Shown here: piece by piece, positions 1 to 9,205 of the stretch
Layout of the letters: every line of letters begins with the position of its first letter
How positions within the stretch are numbered: position 1 is the stretch's first letter
Origin: Shewanella electrodiphila
GTDB lineage: Bacteria > Pseudomonadota > Gammaproteobacteria > Enterobacterales > Shewanellaceae
Assembly (NCBI RefSeq): GCF_023283985.1
Contig: NZ_JAKIKU010000003.1
Span: 62,001 to 126,000, forward strand
Direction: 5' to 3'
Length of the DNA: 64,000 nucleotides
Notes under the pieces: generated by a model
Seen by the model: only the letters and a program-made list of their open reading frames with translations
Database searches by the model: none
Told to the model about the DNA's origin: nothing
Translations under genes and position numbers: made by a program

Positions 1-2
1 AA

Positions 3-1046
3 CCCATTGGTAATACTCAAGCTGGTGAACGAGAAATTGATGCTCAAACATGGTCTAGTACTGAATATGTTGGCAAGACAATGAAAAATGATCAGACGAT
101 TTTTGGCGTAAACTTTGTTGATGGCCGAATTAAAGGTTATCCAAAGTATAATCCTCGCACAAAATCTGCGAATAAAATGTACTTTAGATTCGTTAGAGGC
201 AATGAAGCTTATGGTAAAAATAATTTCGTTGACAATAATGATGGCACCATTACAGATTTAGCCACAGGCTTAATCTGGCAACAAGATGACAGCAAGCAAG
301 GTCTGAATTGGCAAGAAGCATTGCAGTATTCAGAAAACCTCACATTAGCAGGCCATAGCGATTGGCGCTTACCCAATGCAAAAGAATTGCAAAGTATTTT
401 GGATTATAGTCGTTCACCCGAAACCAGCCACTCAGCTGCAATTGCCCCTATTTTCTCAACAACAGCAATAACAAATGAAGCTGGCGATAAAGATTATCCT
501 TATTATTGGAGCTCCACCACTCATCTTGATGGGCCAGTGCCTGCATCTGGCGCTGTTTATGTTGCTTTCGGTAAAGCTTTGGGCGTAATGCGCGGTAATA
601 CAATGGATGTTCACGGTGCGGGTTCTCAGCGCAGTGATCCTAAAACGGGTAAACCCATGTCCCGTGGGCCACAAGGCGATTACATTCGAGTTGATAACTA
701 TGTGCGTAGCGTAAGGGCTGGTAATATTGAGCTTGCCACTGAAGCAAGTCACCAATACCAAGCTGAACAAGTGTATCAATATTCAAATAGCTCTTCGGCG
801 ATAGTTGATACTACAAATACAAGCATGAGTACAAGTTCAGACATCAAAACTCATAAAATGACCCATAACAAAAACAGTTCTCCACATAATAAATTCATTA
901 AACGATTTGATAAAAATGGCGACGGAAAAGTATCGGCATCAGAGTTTCAAGCAAGTACAAAACGATTTAATCATTTTGATAAAAATAAAGATGGTTATAT
1001 CACGGCTAATGAAGCCCCGACAGGACCACCTAAAAATACAAAATAG
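3..1046 (+). CDS. DUF1566 (Lcl C-terminal-like) protein with C-terminal EF-hands, 5' partial
   Basis: The reading frame is open from base 3, so the gene starts before the window and only its C-terminal ~347 residues are seen. Two DUF1566-like units are visible. The end of a first unit carries WSSTEY and FRFVRGN; a second, complete unit has DNNDGTITDLATGLIWQ, LAGHSDWRLPNAKELQSI, YWSS and YVRSVRAG. A Ser/Thr/Asn-rich linker follows. Two canonical EF-hand loops, DKNGDGKVSASE and DKNKDGYITANE, end the protein, so calcium binding is likely. DUF1566 proteins are usually secreted or surface lectin-like proteins of unknown role; no enzymatic function can be assigned. An ATG at 81 lies inside the domain and is not the true start. 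Confidence 0.8.
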   Translation, partial: PIGNTQAGEREIDAQTWSSTEYVGKTMKNDQTIFGVNFVDGRIKGYPKYNPRTKSANKMYFRFVRGNEAYGKNNFVDNNDGTITDLATGLIWQQDDSKQGLNWQEALQYSENLTLAGHSDWRLPNAKELQSILDYSRSPETSHSAAIAPIFSTTAITNEAGDKDYPYYWSSTTHLDGPVPASGAVYVAFGKALGVMRGNTMDVHGAGSQRSDPKTGKPMSRGPQGDYIRVDNYVRSVRAGNIELATEASHQYQAEQVYQYSNSSSAIVDTTNTSMSTSSDIKTHKMTHNKNSSPHNKFIKRFDKNGDGKVSASEFQASTKRFNHFDKNKDGYITANEAPTGPPKNTK

Positions 1047-1147
1047 AACATAATGTTGCAGTATATATTCTAAGCTTTTGTAAAATAGAGAGTATAATGA
1101 TTTAGTAAAACGAGATATTAACGAGGCTTTAGATTTAGATGCCCGGT

Positions 1148-1182
1148 CATCGTTATATGCTTATTATTTGCACATAACGATG
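1148..1182 (+). terminator. Possible hairpin terminator after DUF1566 gene
   Basis: Inverted repeat CATCGTTAT / ATAACGATG with a 17-base loop, followed by a weak T-rich stretch, about 100 bases after the stop codon at 1046. The poor U-tract makes this tentative. Confidence 0.35.
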
Positions 1183-1299
1183 ATTTATTGTTCTGTATAT
1201 TTCAACTATCTATTTATAAGCGGCAATTTTTAAGTGATTGTTTCTAAATGCCTGTTTCGGCAAGCCTATATTATGATTTGTTTCTATTGATGGATAGCT

Positions 1300-1704
1300 T
1301 TACAGATTAGCATAATGCACGCATTGGTTTTGAACTGCGGTTTGCTTAAGCAACTGAGTGAATTGCGCCTTACCACCTGCTCTTTCATCATTTAACAATT
1401 TTTCCATGTGTTGTGCTTGTGAAACAACTTGCTCCATTGCCGTTTGTCTTGCCTGTTGTTCTGATTGCCCTGTTAATACTAATTGCTCAACAAGGTTTGA
1501 GTAATTCTCGTAAACCATGCCTTTGTAATAATCCGCTTCAGTCGCCATTGGCGTATGGGAATAAATGATAGAACAACTCACGGCTGATTCTATGTTAGCC
1601 CTAGCTTGATCGATTTGGATTACAACTGACTGCTGCGTTGAATAGCTGGCATTAGCTGCCACAGAAAAGAAAGCAAACATTGCGACCATGATTAATTTTT
1701 TCAT
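1300..1704 (-). CDS. Small secreted protein of unknown function, copy 1
   Basis: A 134-residue protein with a clear Sec signal peptide: MKK, a hydrophobic stretch, then a likely cut after ANA or NAS near residue 20. The mature part is about 114 residues and has two cysteines, C44 and C128, that could form a disulfide. AAGGT lies upstream of the ATG. The protein has the same length as the product of 18824-19228 and is about 60% identical by eye, sharing VVIQI, SCSI.Y.HTPM, ADYYKG, LVEQLVL and CVHYAN. Both copies lie just upstream of, and divergent from, a umuD start, so this is one half of a segmental duplication. I do not recognise the family; it may be confined to Shewanella relatives. Confidence 0.75.
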   Translation of the reverse strand: MKKLIMVAMFAFFSVAANASYSTQQSVVIQIDQARANIESAVSCSIIYSHTPMATEADYYKGMVYENYSNLVEQLVLTGQSEQQARQTAMEQVVSQAQHMEKLLNDERAGGKAQFTQLLKQTAVQNQCVHYANL

Positions 1705-2008
1705 ATTTCGTATACCTTTTACGTCGATGCGAGTAAGCCAGTGTTGTAGTTAACTTGTACTAAGATAACGACTTTCATCATTTGTTAGTTACCTTTTTGC
1801 GCCAGTTAGTTCCAAAGATTTTTTACATTACATACCGCTTTACTGAATTAGCTAACTTGATAGCTATTTTACCTACTTTTGCTAAACCTAAGCTGAACAA
1901 CCAATTAACTTATTCAATTCATGATGGTTCTTTTTAAGAAGCCTCAACGCTATCTTCGAATAAATAACCAACAGATTGTTCAAATCGAATACAAATAAAC
2001 GGAAATTA

Positions 2009-2055
2009 TTGCCAATTTTACGGGGAGGACTATAATACTGTATAAATATACAGTT
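2009..2055 (+). promoter_or_regulatory. Promoter with LexA (SOS) box in front of umuD relic
   Basis: TTGCCA at 2009-2014 and TATAAT at 2031-2036 are 16 bases apart. They are followed directly by TACTGTATAAATATACAGTT (2036-2055), a near-perfect SOS box. The arrangement is the same as at the intact umuD promoter (19642-19688), and the surrounding bases 2001-2054 match 19634-19687 closely. The control element therefore survives although the gene behind it is broken. Confidence 0.8.
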
Positions 2056-2074
2056 ATTTTAGAATGTGAAATTT

Positions 2075-2143
2075 ATGAACGTTATTCCTATTTTAGCCAG
2101 CGCTGGGATTACCGGGTTTGGTAAGAAAATAAAAAATGAATAG
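2075..2143 (+). pseudogene. umuD 5' fragment
   Basis: The ATG at 2075 opens a 22-codon frame reading MNVIPILASAGITGF then GKKIKNE and stop. The first 15 residues match the start of the intact UmuD at 19708 (MKVIPIFACAGISGF). Similarity ends just after the Gly-Phe that marks the self-cleavage site, and none of the peptidase domain follows. With its retained promoter and LexA box this is a truncated umuD. Whether the 22-residue peptide is made is unknown. Confidence 0.75.
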
Positions 2144-2202
2144 CTTAAAAACCAAGTGATTTCATAACATATACATATAGAACGGACTAAAAAATCAAAA
2201 AA

Positions 2203-2229
2203 AACTCCTACACAGGATATGTAGGAGTT
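2203..2229 (-). terminator. Terminator of the galTK operon
   Basis: AACTCCTACA and TGTAGGAGTT form a 10-base stem. On the minus strand the stem is followed by a run of eight T's. It lies about 130 bases beyond the galK stop codon. Confidence 0.75.
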
Positions 2230-2361
2230 AAAGGACGACCTAAATCTTTAAAGCTGACTAATGAAATAGTCATATATGAATGAATCACACAAAACGCTAT
2301 CTAGCTAAACCACACGAACTTAAATCTGAAACTAAATCGATTACAACAGTTGAAATAAAGG

Positions 2362-3522
2362 CTAAACAGCATTGATCTGCTTAGCGCCTTCTTCAGCGCT
2401 ACATATAAATACTGTGGCTTGTAAATTGGTTTGTTTTTGATATTTAGCTTCAACAGCGGCAATAACTTGATCAATTAACTCATTGGGCACGATTGAAACA
2501 ACACAACCACCAAAACCACCACCGGTCATTCGCACACCACCTAATTCGCCAATCTCTTGTTTAATGATGTCCACCAAATAATCTATTTCAGGAACGGTAA
2601 TTTCAAAATCATCACGCATAGAAGCATGAGAATCAGCCATCAAACGTTGTAACGTATAGATATCGCCGGTGTGCATTGCGTTAGCCGCATCGAGAGTACG
2701 TTGATTTTCAGTAATAACATGGCGTGCTCGTTTCGCTGTTATCGCATCAAGCCCCGCTTCTTTATCATCAAACGTTGAAATATCAATATCACGTAGCGCA
2801 GGTACTTTAAAAAATGCCGCCGCTGCTTCACATTGCTCTCGACGAGTATTGTATTCACTGTCCACCAAACCACGTTTCTTATTTGAATTTACAATAAGAA
2901 TGCGCATATTGTCAGGTAAAGATACTGGCGTTGTTGTTAACGAACGGCAATCAATTAATAAAGCATGGTCTTTCTTCGCTTCAGCAGAAATCAGTTGATC
3001 CATGATGCCGCAATGACAACCGACAAACTTATTTTCAGCTTCTTGACCATTAAGGGCAATTTCTTGCTGAGTAATGGTTAAGTTATATAGTGCTTTGAAA
3101 CTCTGACCAATAACCACTTCAAGCGCTGCAGATGAACTTAACCCCGCACCTTGTGGCACATTGCCTGTAACAGCAATATTTGCGCCTGAGAACTGATAAC
3201 CTCTTAACTTAAGATGCTTGACCACTCCGCGGATATAGTTAGCCCAATCATGTTCTGCGTGTTCTATGTCAGTATTAATTTCAAATTCATCGATGGCATT
3301 GTCATAATCTACCGATACAACACGGACGACATTATCATTACGAGGACTGGCGGCAACAACGGCGGCATAGTTAATCGCGCTTGGTAATACAAAACCATCG
3401 TTATAGTCAGTGTGTTCGCCAATTAAATTAACACGACCAGGAGCTTGTATAAGATGACTAGCTTCGAAGCCAAAATGGTTTTTAAAAGTGTGTTTCACTG
3501 AGTTAATAAGTGTTTTAGTCAT
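2362..3522 (-). CDS. galK: Galactokinase
   Basis: GalK phosphorylates D-galactose at C1 with ATP, the first kinase step of the Leloir pathway, in the cytoplasm. At 386 residues it has normal family length. It carries the galactokinase signature [21 protein letters not shown] near residue 30 (the full match is longer), the GHMP ATP-binding motif [14 protein letters not shown] near 125, and the C-terminal motif [10 protein letters not shown] near 335. It lies 54 bases after galT on the same strand, so the two form an operon. A LacI-type operator in front of galT probably controls both. No galE or galM is present in the window, so epimerase and mutarotase must be encoded elsewhere. Confidence 0.97.
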   Translation of the reverse strand: MTKTLINSVKHTFKNHFGFEASHLIQAPGRVNLIGEHTDYNDGFVLPSAINYAAVVAASPRNDNVVRVVSVDYDNAIDEFEINTDIEHAEHDWANYIRGVVKHLKLRGYQFSGANIAVTGNVPQGAGLSSSAALEVVIGQSFKALYNLTITQQEIALNGQEAENKFVGCHCGIMDQLISAEAKKDHALLIDCRSLTTTPVSLPDNMRILIVNSNKKRGLVDSEYNTRREQCEAAAAFFKVPALRDIDISTFDDKEAGLDAITAKRARHVITENQRTLDAANAMHTGDIYTLQRLMADSHASMRDDFEITVPEIDYLVDIIKQEIGELGGVRMTGGGFGGCVVSIVPNELIDQVIAAVEAKYQKQTNLQATVFICSAEEGAKQINAV

Positions 3523-3576
3523 GAGGAAACTCTCTATCTGGGTATCTAAAATTTGTATAACAACTTATAAAGCTAT

Positions 3577-4611
3577 TTACACACTTTTATAATGTACTGA
3601 TGCTGCATCACGTAATCGATGTGCCGCTTGTTCAGCGGTTAAATCGCGTTGAGCTTCTGCCATCATTTCATAACCCACCATAAATTTACGCACTGTGGCA
3701 GAACGTAACAGCGGTGGAAAGAAGCTGGCATGCAATGTCCACTCAGGATGCGCTTCACCATCAAAAGGAGCACCATGCCAACCCATTGAATAAGGGAATG
3801 AACAATTGAATAAATTGTCATAACGAATGGTAATTTGTTGCAAAATGTCTGCGAGTGATTCTTGCTGTTCAGCTGTAAGGTCAGTCATTCTTTGAATTGA
3901 AAAGCGCGGCAGTAATAACGTTTCAAAAGGCCATGCTGCCCAATAAGGAACAACAACAAGCCAATCATCATTAGAGACGACGACACGCTGCTGATTATCG
4001 AGCTCACGCGCAGCATAATCTTCAAGTAAAGTTGATTGCTGAGTTTGATAATACTCAGTTAATGCCGTCTGCTTCTTTTGAATCAGTGTTGGTAACTGGT
4101 TTTGAGCCCAAACTTGCCCATGTGGATGCGGGTTTGAACACCCCATTACCGCGCCCTTGTTTTCAAACACTTGTACCCAAGTATATTGCTGACTCAGTTC
4201 ATGTGTTTGTTGCTGCCAGGTCTGAACAACCTTAGTAATTGCATCTACTGATAATTGTGGCAGCGTTTTGCTGTGATCAGGTGAAAAACAGATCACGCGG
4301 CTTTCGCCTTGTTCTGTTGCAACACGGAATAAAGGATCGTCTTGTGTAAACTCTGGCGTGTCTTGCTTTAAGGCTGCAAAATCGTTGGTGAATACAAATG
4401 TATCAGTGTAAGCCGGGTTAACTTCACCATTAATTCGAGTATTACCTGAACATAAGAAGCAATTTTCGTCGTAACTTGGCTTCACTGTTTCATCGAGCTT
4501 TTCTACTTGACCTTGCCAAGGCCTTTTAGCTCTATGGGGCGATACTAAAACCCATTCATTGGTAAGTGGGTTGTATCGACGATGTGGATGTTCAGTCGGA
4601 TCAAATTCCAT
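3577..4611 (-). CDS. galT: Galactose-1-phosphate uridylyltransferase
   Basis: GalT exchanges UMP between UDP-glucose and galactose-1-phosphate in the Leloir pathway. The 344-residue protein has normal length. The N-terminal zinc-site region (CFLCSGNTR, near residue 50) and the active-site HPHGQVW, whose second histidine is the uridylylated nucleophile, are both present. WHGAPF and [17 protein letters not shown] near the C-terminus also match the family. It is the first gene of a galT-galK operon transcribed away from the LacI-family regulator at 4797, with a shared 185-base promoter region containing a palindromic operator. Confidence 0.97.
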   Translation of the reverse strand: MEFDPTEHPHRRYNPLTNEWVLVSPHRAKRPWQGQVEKLDETVKPSYDENCFLCSGNTRINGEVNPAYTDTFVFTNDFAALKQDTPEFTQDDPLFRVATEQGESRVICFSPDHSKTLPQLSVDAITKVVQTWQQQTHELSQQYTWVQVFENKGAVMGCSNPHPHGQVWAQNQLPTLIQKKQTALTEYYQTQQSTLLEDYAARELDNQQRVVVSNDDWLVVVPYWAAWPFETLLLPRFSIQRMTDLTAEQQESLADILQQITIRYDNLFNCSFPYSMGWHGAPFDGEAHPEWTLHASFFPPLLRSATVRKFMVGYEMMAEAQRDLTAEQAAHRLRDAASVHYKSV

Positions 4612-4673
4612 GTCGCTATCCTGATTGTTTGTTCGAATTATTTTCGCTTATTACTTGCTCTAACCCAAATAAG

Positions 4674-4686
4674 GTTAAACGTTTAC
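4674..4686. promoter_or_regulatory. LacI/GalR-type operator between galT and its regulator
   Basis: GTTAAACGTTTAC contains the perfect palindrome TAAACGTTTA with the central CG typical of LacI/GalR-family operators. It lies about 65 bases upstream of galT and 110 bases upstream of the regulator gene, so it could serve both. The assignment rests on motif and position only. Confidence 0.65.
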
Positions 4687-4796
4687 CCTTTTAATGGCAA
4701 TAGCTTTTTAAAAACTTTAAAAATTCCATTAAACCATTGAAAACCTGTGCTCTTAGTAGTAATTTAGCCAAAATTTTATAAGTTTCAGAGGTTTCA

Positions 4797-5843
4797 TTGT
4801 CTAACGCAACCATCAAAGATATTGCTAAAGCCGCTAACGTATCAGTGGCGACAGTATCCAGAGTCGTCAATAACGGTCCTAAAGTCGGCCCTGAAACTCG
4901 TGCGCGTATTGTAGACTTAATTGAAACCATGGGTTATCGCCCAAACATCAATGCACGATCGCTAGTAACGAATAAATCATCCACCATAGGCGTAGTGATC
5001 CCAGATGTAGCAGACCCCTTTTTTGCCGCTTTAGCTAACAGCGTTGATAAAGTCGCAAGGCAGCACAACACCCAATTATTAATCAGCACAGGTCAACTCA
5101 GTGCTGATTCTGAACTAGAAGCTATCAAATTATTATTACAGCAACGGTGTGAGTCGATTGTTATTCACAGTAAGTTAATACCTAATGAAACGCTTATTAA
5201 GTTATTCAACGATAACCCTAACTTTGTATTGATAAACCGTTATATCGAAGAGATAGCACATCGCTGTATTTGGCTTGATAATATCGAAGGCGGAAAAATA
5301 GCGGCAAAAAGCCTAATCAACTGTAAGCACTTGAATATTGCCTGTATTTTAAGTAACTATGATATTGAAGATCCGAGTTTACGTTTGAAAGGGTTTACCG
5401 AACAACTCAAAGAATCTAATCAAGATATTGATCAGAAACTGGTCGTGTATGCGGAACCAACACTCCAGGGTGGAGAAGCTGCGACTCAACAGCTTCTTGC
5501 TGCCAACACACCTTTTAGTGCCGTTTTTGTTTATAACGATGCGATGGCAATTGGCGCTATATCCACATTAGAAGATAATGGATTTTCAGTGCCCAAAGAT
5601 GTTTCTGTGATTGGCTGTGATGACGTATTGTTATCACGCTTTTCAAGACCAAAACTTACTACACTGCAATATCCAATCGAAACTATGGCTCACCATGCAG
5701 CCAAGTTATCTCTGAATATTGCTGTAAATGTAGATGACTGCCAACCACAAGATGCTAGTCACCCTTCCCCTGATATTCTGCCATCACTAAAGTACACTCC
5801 GGTGCTGATAGAACGAGAATCGACGGCGATAAAAACTGATTAA
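4797..5843 (+). CDS. LacI/GalR-family transcriptional regulator
   Basis: The 348-residue protein begins with a LacI helix-turn-helix (TIKDIAKAANVSVATVSRVVNN) and hinge (NARSLVTNKSSTIGVVIP), followed by a periplasmic-binding-protein-like effector domain with NDAMAIGA and the DVSVIGCDD strand. The start is TTG at 4797, supported by AGAGG six bases upstream and by the family N-terminus; no ATG fits. It is divergent from galTK, so it is most likely the galactose-responsive repressor (GalR-like). Because no other regulator occurs in the sugar region, it may also control the L-galactose genes; that is inference, since I found no second copy of the operator there. Confidence 0.85.
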   Translation: MSNATIKDIAKAANVSVATVSRVVNNGPKVGPETRARIVDLIETMGYRPNINARSLVTNKSSTIGVVIPDVADPFFAALANSVDKVARQHNTQLLISTGQLSADSELEAIKLLLQQRCESIVIHSKLIPNETLIKLFNDNPNFVLINRYIEEIAHRCIWLDNIEGGKIAAKSLINCKHLNIACILSNYDIEDPSLRLKGFTEQLKESNQDIDQKLVVYAEPTLQGGEAATQQLLAANTPFSAVFVYNDAMAIGAISTLEDNGFSVPKDVSVIGCDDVLLSRFSRPKLTTLQYPIETMAHHAAKLSLNIAVNVDDCQPQDASHPSPDILPSLKYTPVLIERESTAIKTD

Positions 5844-5857
5844 ATGAACGAATTACT

Positions 5858-6365
5858 TTATTGCTCTTTTTTTGATAAACCATAAACTGCATGTGCCACC
5901 ATTATTCCATGCAAGTTTTCGTGCTTGGGGGTTATGCCTTCTAAAAGCATATTAAGCCGCTCACAAACTTGGCGACTGGGTGTGTTTTCCACACAAGCTT
6001 TAATGCGTATCTTATCTAAATCAAATTCAGTAAAACTCACATCAATCATTTTTGACACTGAGCGTGTGATAATGCCTTTTCCTTGATAGGTTTGACTTAT
6101 CCAATAACAAATCTCACCAACTTTCAAATCATTATCAATGTTCATTAACGCAACATTACCCACTAACTCACCTTGATAAATCATGGCGCAAACCATTCCT
6201 TTTCCTTGTGAATATTCAAGCCGTGCTTTTTCAATACAGCTTAAGAAGAACGCTTCCGACGTTGCAAGTGGTGGCCAAACCAACCACTTAGCTAAATAGT
6301 CATGTTGCTCGCTAACAATTTTATAATACTTTTTCGGCAAATGAAGGCTCAACTAAAACTAACAT
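5858..6365 (-). pseudogene. RimL/YdaF-type GNAT N-acetyltransferase gene with N-terminal frameshift
   Basis: The long frame (5858-6352, TTG start, 164 residues) has a RimL-like GNAT fold: AKWLVWPP, GELVGNVALMNID, GEICYWISQTYQGKGIITRSV (acetyl-CoA loop) and CVENTPSRQVCERLNM. Its first ten residues do not fit the family, and TAG codons lie just upstream. The overlapping frame from ATG at 6365 reads MLVLVEPSFAEKVL before a stop, which fits the missing N-terminus (compare RLLEP.DAE in B. subtilis YdaF). Removing one T near 6328-6331 would join the frames as SFAEKVYKIVSEQ with the expected spacing. The gene is probably frameshifted, by mutation or sequencing error. Alternatively a shorter protein is made from TTG. 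Confidence 0.65.
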
Positions 6366-6569
6366 GTGACGGTACAGTCTGATATTTATATTTTTATCTA
6401 CTTATTCGTATTACTCATACCGAGTTATATTGAGGCTATATCAAGGATTTACATTGAACAGATTAAACACTTTAATCAAGTAACACAAAACCAGTTACAC
6501 TTCGCTCAATAACTGTTATTATTTCATATATGAACATTATAATTTATTGATGGATTAATAGGTGGTATC

Positions 6570-8096
6570 GTGCAAGATTTAATTAGCCCTACTCGCAACA
6601 AAGCATTGAGACGGTATATTCAAGTTCACCCAGAAGACAATGTTGCCGTTGCCATTGAACCTCTTAAGCAAGGGGAGTTATTCACTTTCAATAATAAACA
6701 AGTTACATTATTTAATGACATACCTAAGGGGCATAAATTTGCTTTATCTGCGTTAGATATAGCTGAGGATATCAGAAAGTATGGCTTCACCATTGGTATT
6801 ACAACTAGCGCGATACAAGCTGGCGAACATATTCATAGCCACAACAGTAAAACCAAACTTGATGGTACAGAGACATATCACTATTCATCAGAACCTGTAT
6901 CACAACCGAGTTTAAAAGATATCCCAAGTTTTGATGGTTACTTACGCCATAACGGTTTAGTCGGTATTCGAAATGAATTATGGATAGTGAATACTGTTGG
7001 TTGTGTAAACCAAACAGCGAAAAGAATCGCTGATTTATGTAAAAAACAGTTCACTGAAGCTGCTGATAATTTTATCGCCATCACTCACCCTTATGGTTGT
7101 TCTCAGTTAGGTGATGATTTGGTTAATACTCAAAAAATTCTTCGAAGTTTACTGGGGCATGCTAATGCAGGTGCAGTTCTTGTTATTGGATTAGGTTGTG
7201 AAAACAATCAATTAATGCAGCTCATCGGTGATGCTACCGGTCTTGATAAACAACGTATTAAGTTTTTTAACTCCCAAGAAGTTGATGATGAAGTTGAGCA
7301 AGGGTTAGATTATGCAAAAGATTTACTTAATGAGTTAGCAACTGATAAACGATCTCCACAGCCTGTCAGCAAACTGACTCTAGGCATGAAATGCGGTGGT
7401 TCTGATGGTTTTAGTGGGCTAACTGCAAACCCTGTTGTAGGCAGGATTACTGATATGTTGACTCAATTTGGTGGCCGAGTCATTCTCACTGAGACGCCTG
7501 AAATGTTTGGCGCAGAGCAAGTATTAATGGATCGCGCTTTAAACAGCAATATTTTTGATCAAATAGTAGATTTAGTTGACGAGTTCAAACAGTACTTCAT
7601 CACTAACAACCAACCTATTTATGAGAATCCTTCGCCAGGTAATAAAGCTGGAGGCTTAACGACCTTAGAAGAAAAGTCATTAGGTGCCATTCAAAAAGGC
7701 GGGCAAGCAGTGATCAATGAAGTAATAGGTTATGGCGAAGTTGCATCGCAAACTCCGGGGCTTACCCTGCTTCAAAGCCCTGGTAATGATGCTGTTTCTT
7801 CAACGGCTTTAGCCGCTGCAGGTGCAAATATTGTTTTATTTACTACAGGAAGAGGAACCCCACTTGGTTTTCCCGTCCCGACCATTAAAATCTCATCAAA
7901 CTCTGCGCTAGCCATTCGTAAAAAGCATTGGATTGATTTTAACGCAGGCCAAATACTGGACGCCAACGTCAGCATTGATCAATGCGCACAATCCTTATTT
8001 GATTACATCATTGAAGTTGCCTCCGGTAAATGTACCAACAACGAATTGAATGATAATCGCGAAATTGCTATTTGGAAAAACGGGGTCACTTTATAG
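6570..8096 (+). CDS. uxaA: Altronate dehydratase
   Basis: UxaA dehydrates D-altronate to 2-keto-3-deoxy-D-gluconate (KDG). The 508-residue product matches E. coli UxaA over its length: an N-terminal SAF-like domain (IQVHPEDNVAVAIEPL, GHKFALSALDIA) and a GD_AH_C domain with VRNELW-like GIRNELWIVNTVGCVN, HPYGCSQLGDD, VIGLGCENNQ, CGGSDGFSGLTANP, PIYENPSPGNKAGG and KKHWIDFNAGQ. The GTG start has AGGTGG four bases upstream. In its neighbourhood it supplies the altronate step of a proposed L-galactose route. It is convergent with the L-galactose dehydrogenase gene and separated from it by a bidirectional terminator. No uxaC is near, so hexuronate catabolism is not indicated. Confidence 0.93.
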   Translation: MQDLISPTRNKALRRYIQVHPEDNVAVAIEPLKQGELFTFNNKQVTLFNDIPKGHKFALSALDIAEDIRKYGFTIGITTSAIQAGEHIHSHNSKTKLDGTETYHYSSEPVSQPSLKDIPSFDGYLRHNGLVGIRNELWIVNTVGCVNQTAKRIADLCKKQFTEAADNFIAITHPYGCSQLGDDLVNTQKILRSLLGHANAGAVLVIGLGCENNQLMQLIGDATGLDKQRIKFFNSQEVDDEVEQGLDYAKDLLNELATDKRSPQPVSKLTLGMKCGGSDGFSGLTANPVVGRITDMLTQFGGRVILTETPEMFGAEQVLMDRALNSNIFDQIVDLVDEFKQYFITNNQPIYENPSPGNKAGGLTTLEEKSLGAIQKGGQAVINEVIGYGEVASQTPGLTLLQSPGNDAVSSTALAAAGANIVLFTTGRGTPLGFPVPTIKISSNSALAIRKKHWIDFNAGQILDANVSIDQCAQSLFDYIIEVASGKCTNNELNDNREIAIWKNGVTL

Positions 8097-8145
8097 TGAT
8101 CTCTGTTTTATCAAAGTCAGTACAGTTTATCGCTGTAATCACTGT

Positions 8146-8180
8146 TTATCGGGATTGTCATGACACGCTAATCTCGATAA
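8146..8180 (+). other. Imperfect hairpin downstream of uxaA
   Basis: TTATCGGGATT and AATCTCGATAA pair over 11 bases with one mismatch around a 13-base loop. It lies about 50 bases after the uxaA stop and upstream of the strong terminator. It lacks a U-tract; it may protect the 3' end or mean nothing. Confidence 0.3.
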
Positions 8181-8215
8181 CGATTCCTTCATGATAAATG
8201 CCTAATTATAAAAAC

Positions 8216-8242
8216 AAAAAAGCCGGCTTAAGCCGGCTTTTT
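8216..8242. terminator. Bidirectional terminator between uxaA and L-galactose dehydrogenase gene
   Basis: AAGCCGGCTTAAGCCGGCTT is a perfect palindrome flanked by A-run and T-run, suitable for both convergent genes. Confidence 0.9.
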
Positions 8243-8258
8243 ATCGAAATCAATTTAC

Positions 8259-9194
8259 TTAATCTTGATTAGCTTTATGACCTGAAGCCCAAGTATTATC
8301 AACTCCAGCAAAAATATCCAGCAAAGCTGCAACTAACTCTTTGTCAGGTTTACTTTCAGCCCAGCGGACATTTTTTTCAATATTTAGCGGGTTTGCGGTA
8401 CCGACCAAGGTAGACACAATTGATGGATGATCAATCGCATATTGCAGTGCTACTTCTGTAATATCAACGCCTCTTTCATTACACAATGCAATTGCCTTTT
8501 TACCCGCCGCTTGTAACTCTGCAGAAGCTGGATGCCAATCAGCAGCGCCTCTTTGAGTCAATATACCCATTGCGGTTGGTGAAGCATTAATAATGCCGAC
8601 ACCTTTAGTGTCAAGATCTGGGATCACTGCTGATAATCCAGTGTCATGTAATGCGTAGCGGCAATACGTCAAAATACAGTCGATATCAAATTGCTTTATC
8701 GTTTCCGAAAACACCTTAACGGGATAACCAGTAACACCAATGTGCTCTATTTTCCCTTCACTTTTTAGCGCTGCTAGACAAGGTAACGATTCGTTAAATA
8801 TCTGATTAAAATCACCAAACTCAATATCATGTAAATACAAAATATCGACGGCATCAACACCGAGTCGATTTAGGCTTTCATCTAAACTCTGTCTAATACG
8901 TTTTTCGGAAAAATCAAAATCGGCAAAGTCAGCACCATAACGTCCCGCTTTAGTAGACAATATATATTTGTCTCGGCTAACCCCTTTTAATGCTTTACCT
9001 AAAACAGTTTCAGCGACCGTAGCTCCATAATAAGGTGATACATCAATATGGTTAATACCTAAGTCCAGTGCTGTATGAACAGTGCGAATGCCTTCTGCTT
9101 CACTAATATTGCGAAATACACTACCTAATGGTGATGCACCATAACTCAACTTAGATAATTTAAGACCGGTATTACCTAGTGCTTGATATTCCAT
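8259..9194 (-). CDS. L-galactose 1-dehydrogenase (aldo-keto reductase, plant L-GalDH type)
   Basis: Predicted to oxidise L-galactose (possibly also L-fucose) with NAD(P)+ to the L-galactonolactone. The 311-residue protein is an aldo-keto reductase that recalls plant L-galactose dehydrogenase throughout: GNTGLKLS, GASPLGSVF, SPYYGATVAE (catalytic Tyr), RDKYILSTKAGRYG, DFSEKRIRQSLDESL, VDILYLHDIEFG (catalytic His), GVGIINASPTAMGILT, WHPAS and ALQYAIDHPSIVSTLVG. It is the last gene of lgoD-like, lactonase, dehydrogenase on the minus strand, 11 bases after the lactonase. The next steps of L-galactose oxidation are encoded beside it, which favours L-galactose over the related bacterial D-threo-aldose/L-fucose dehydrogenases. 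Substrate preference cannot be settled from sequence. Confidence 0.85.
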   Translation of the reverse strand: MEYQALGNTGLKLSKLSYGASPLGSVFRNISEAEGIRTVHTALDLGINHIDVSPYYGATVAETVLGKALKGVSRDKYILSTKAGRYGADFADFDFSEKRIRQSLDESLNRLGVDAVDILYLHDIEFGDFNQIFNESLPCLAALKSEGKIEHIGVTGYPVKVFSETIKQFDIDCILTYCRYALHDTGLSAVIPDLDTKGVGIINASPTAMGILTQRGAADWHPASAELQAAGKKAIALCNERGVDITEVALQYAIDHPSIVSTLVGTANPLNIEKNVRWAESKPDKELVAALLDIFAGVDNTWASGHKANQD

Positions 9195-9205
9195 ATATCA
9201 CCTTA

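Noticed and set aside
6524..6535. Palindrome TTCATATATGAA before uxaA as shared operator
   Set aside because: Similar TCATATATGA-type words near 2269 and 11423 are AT-rich and not consistently placed before genes of the pathway.
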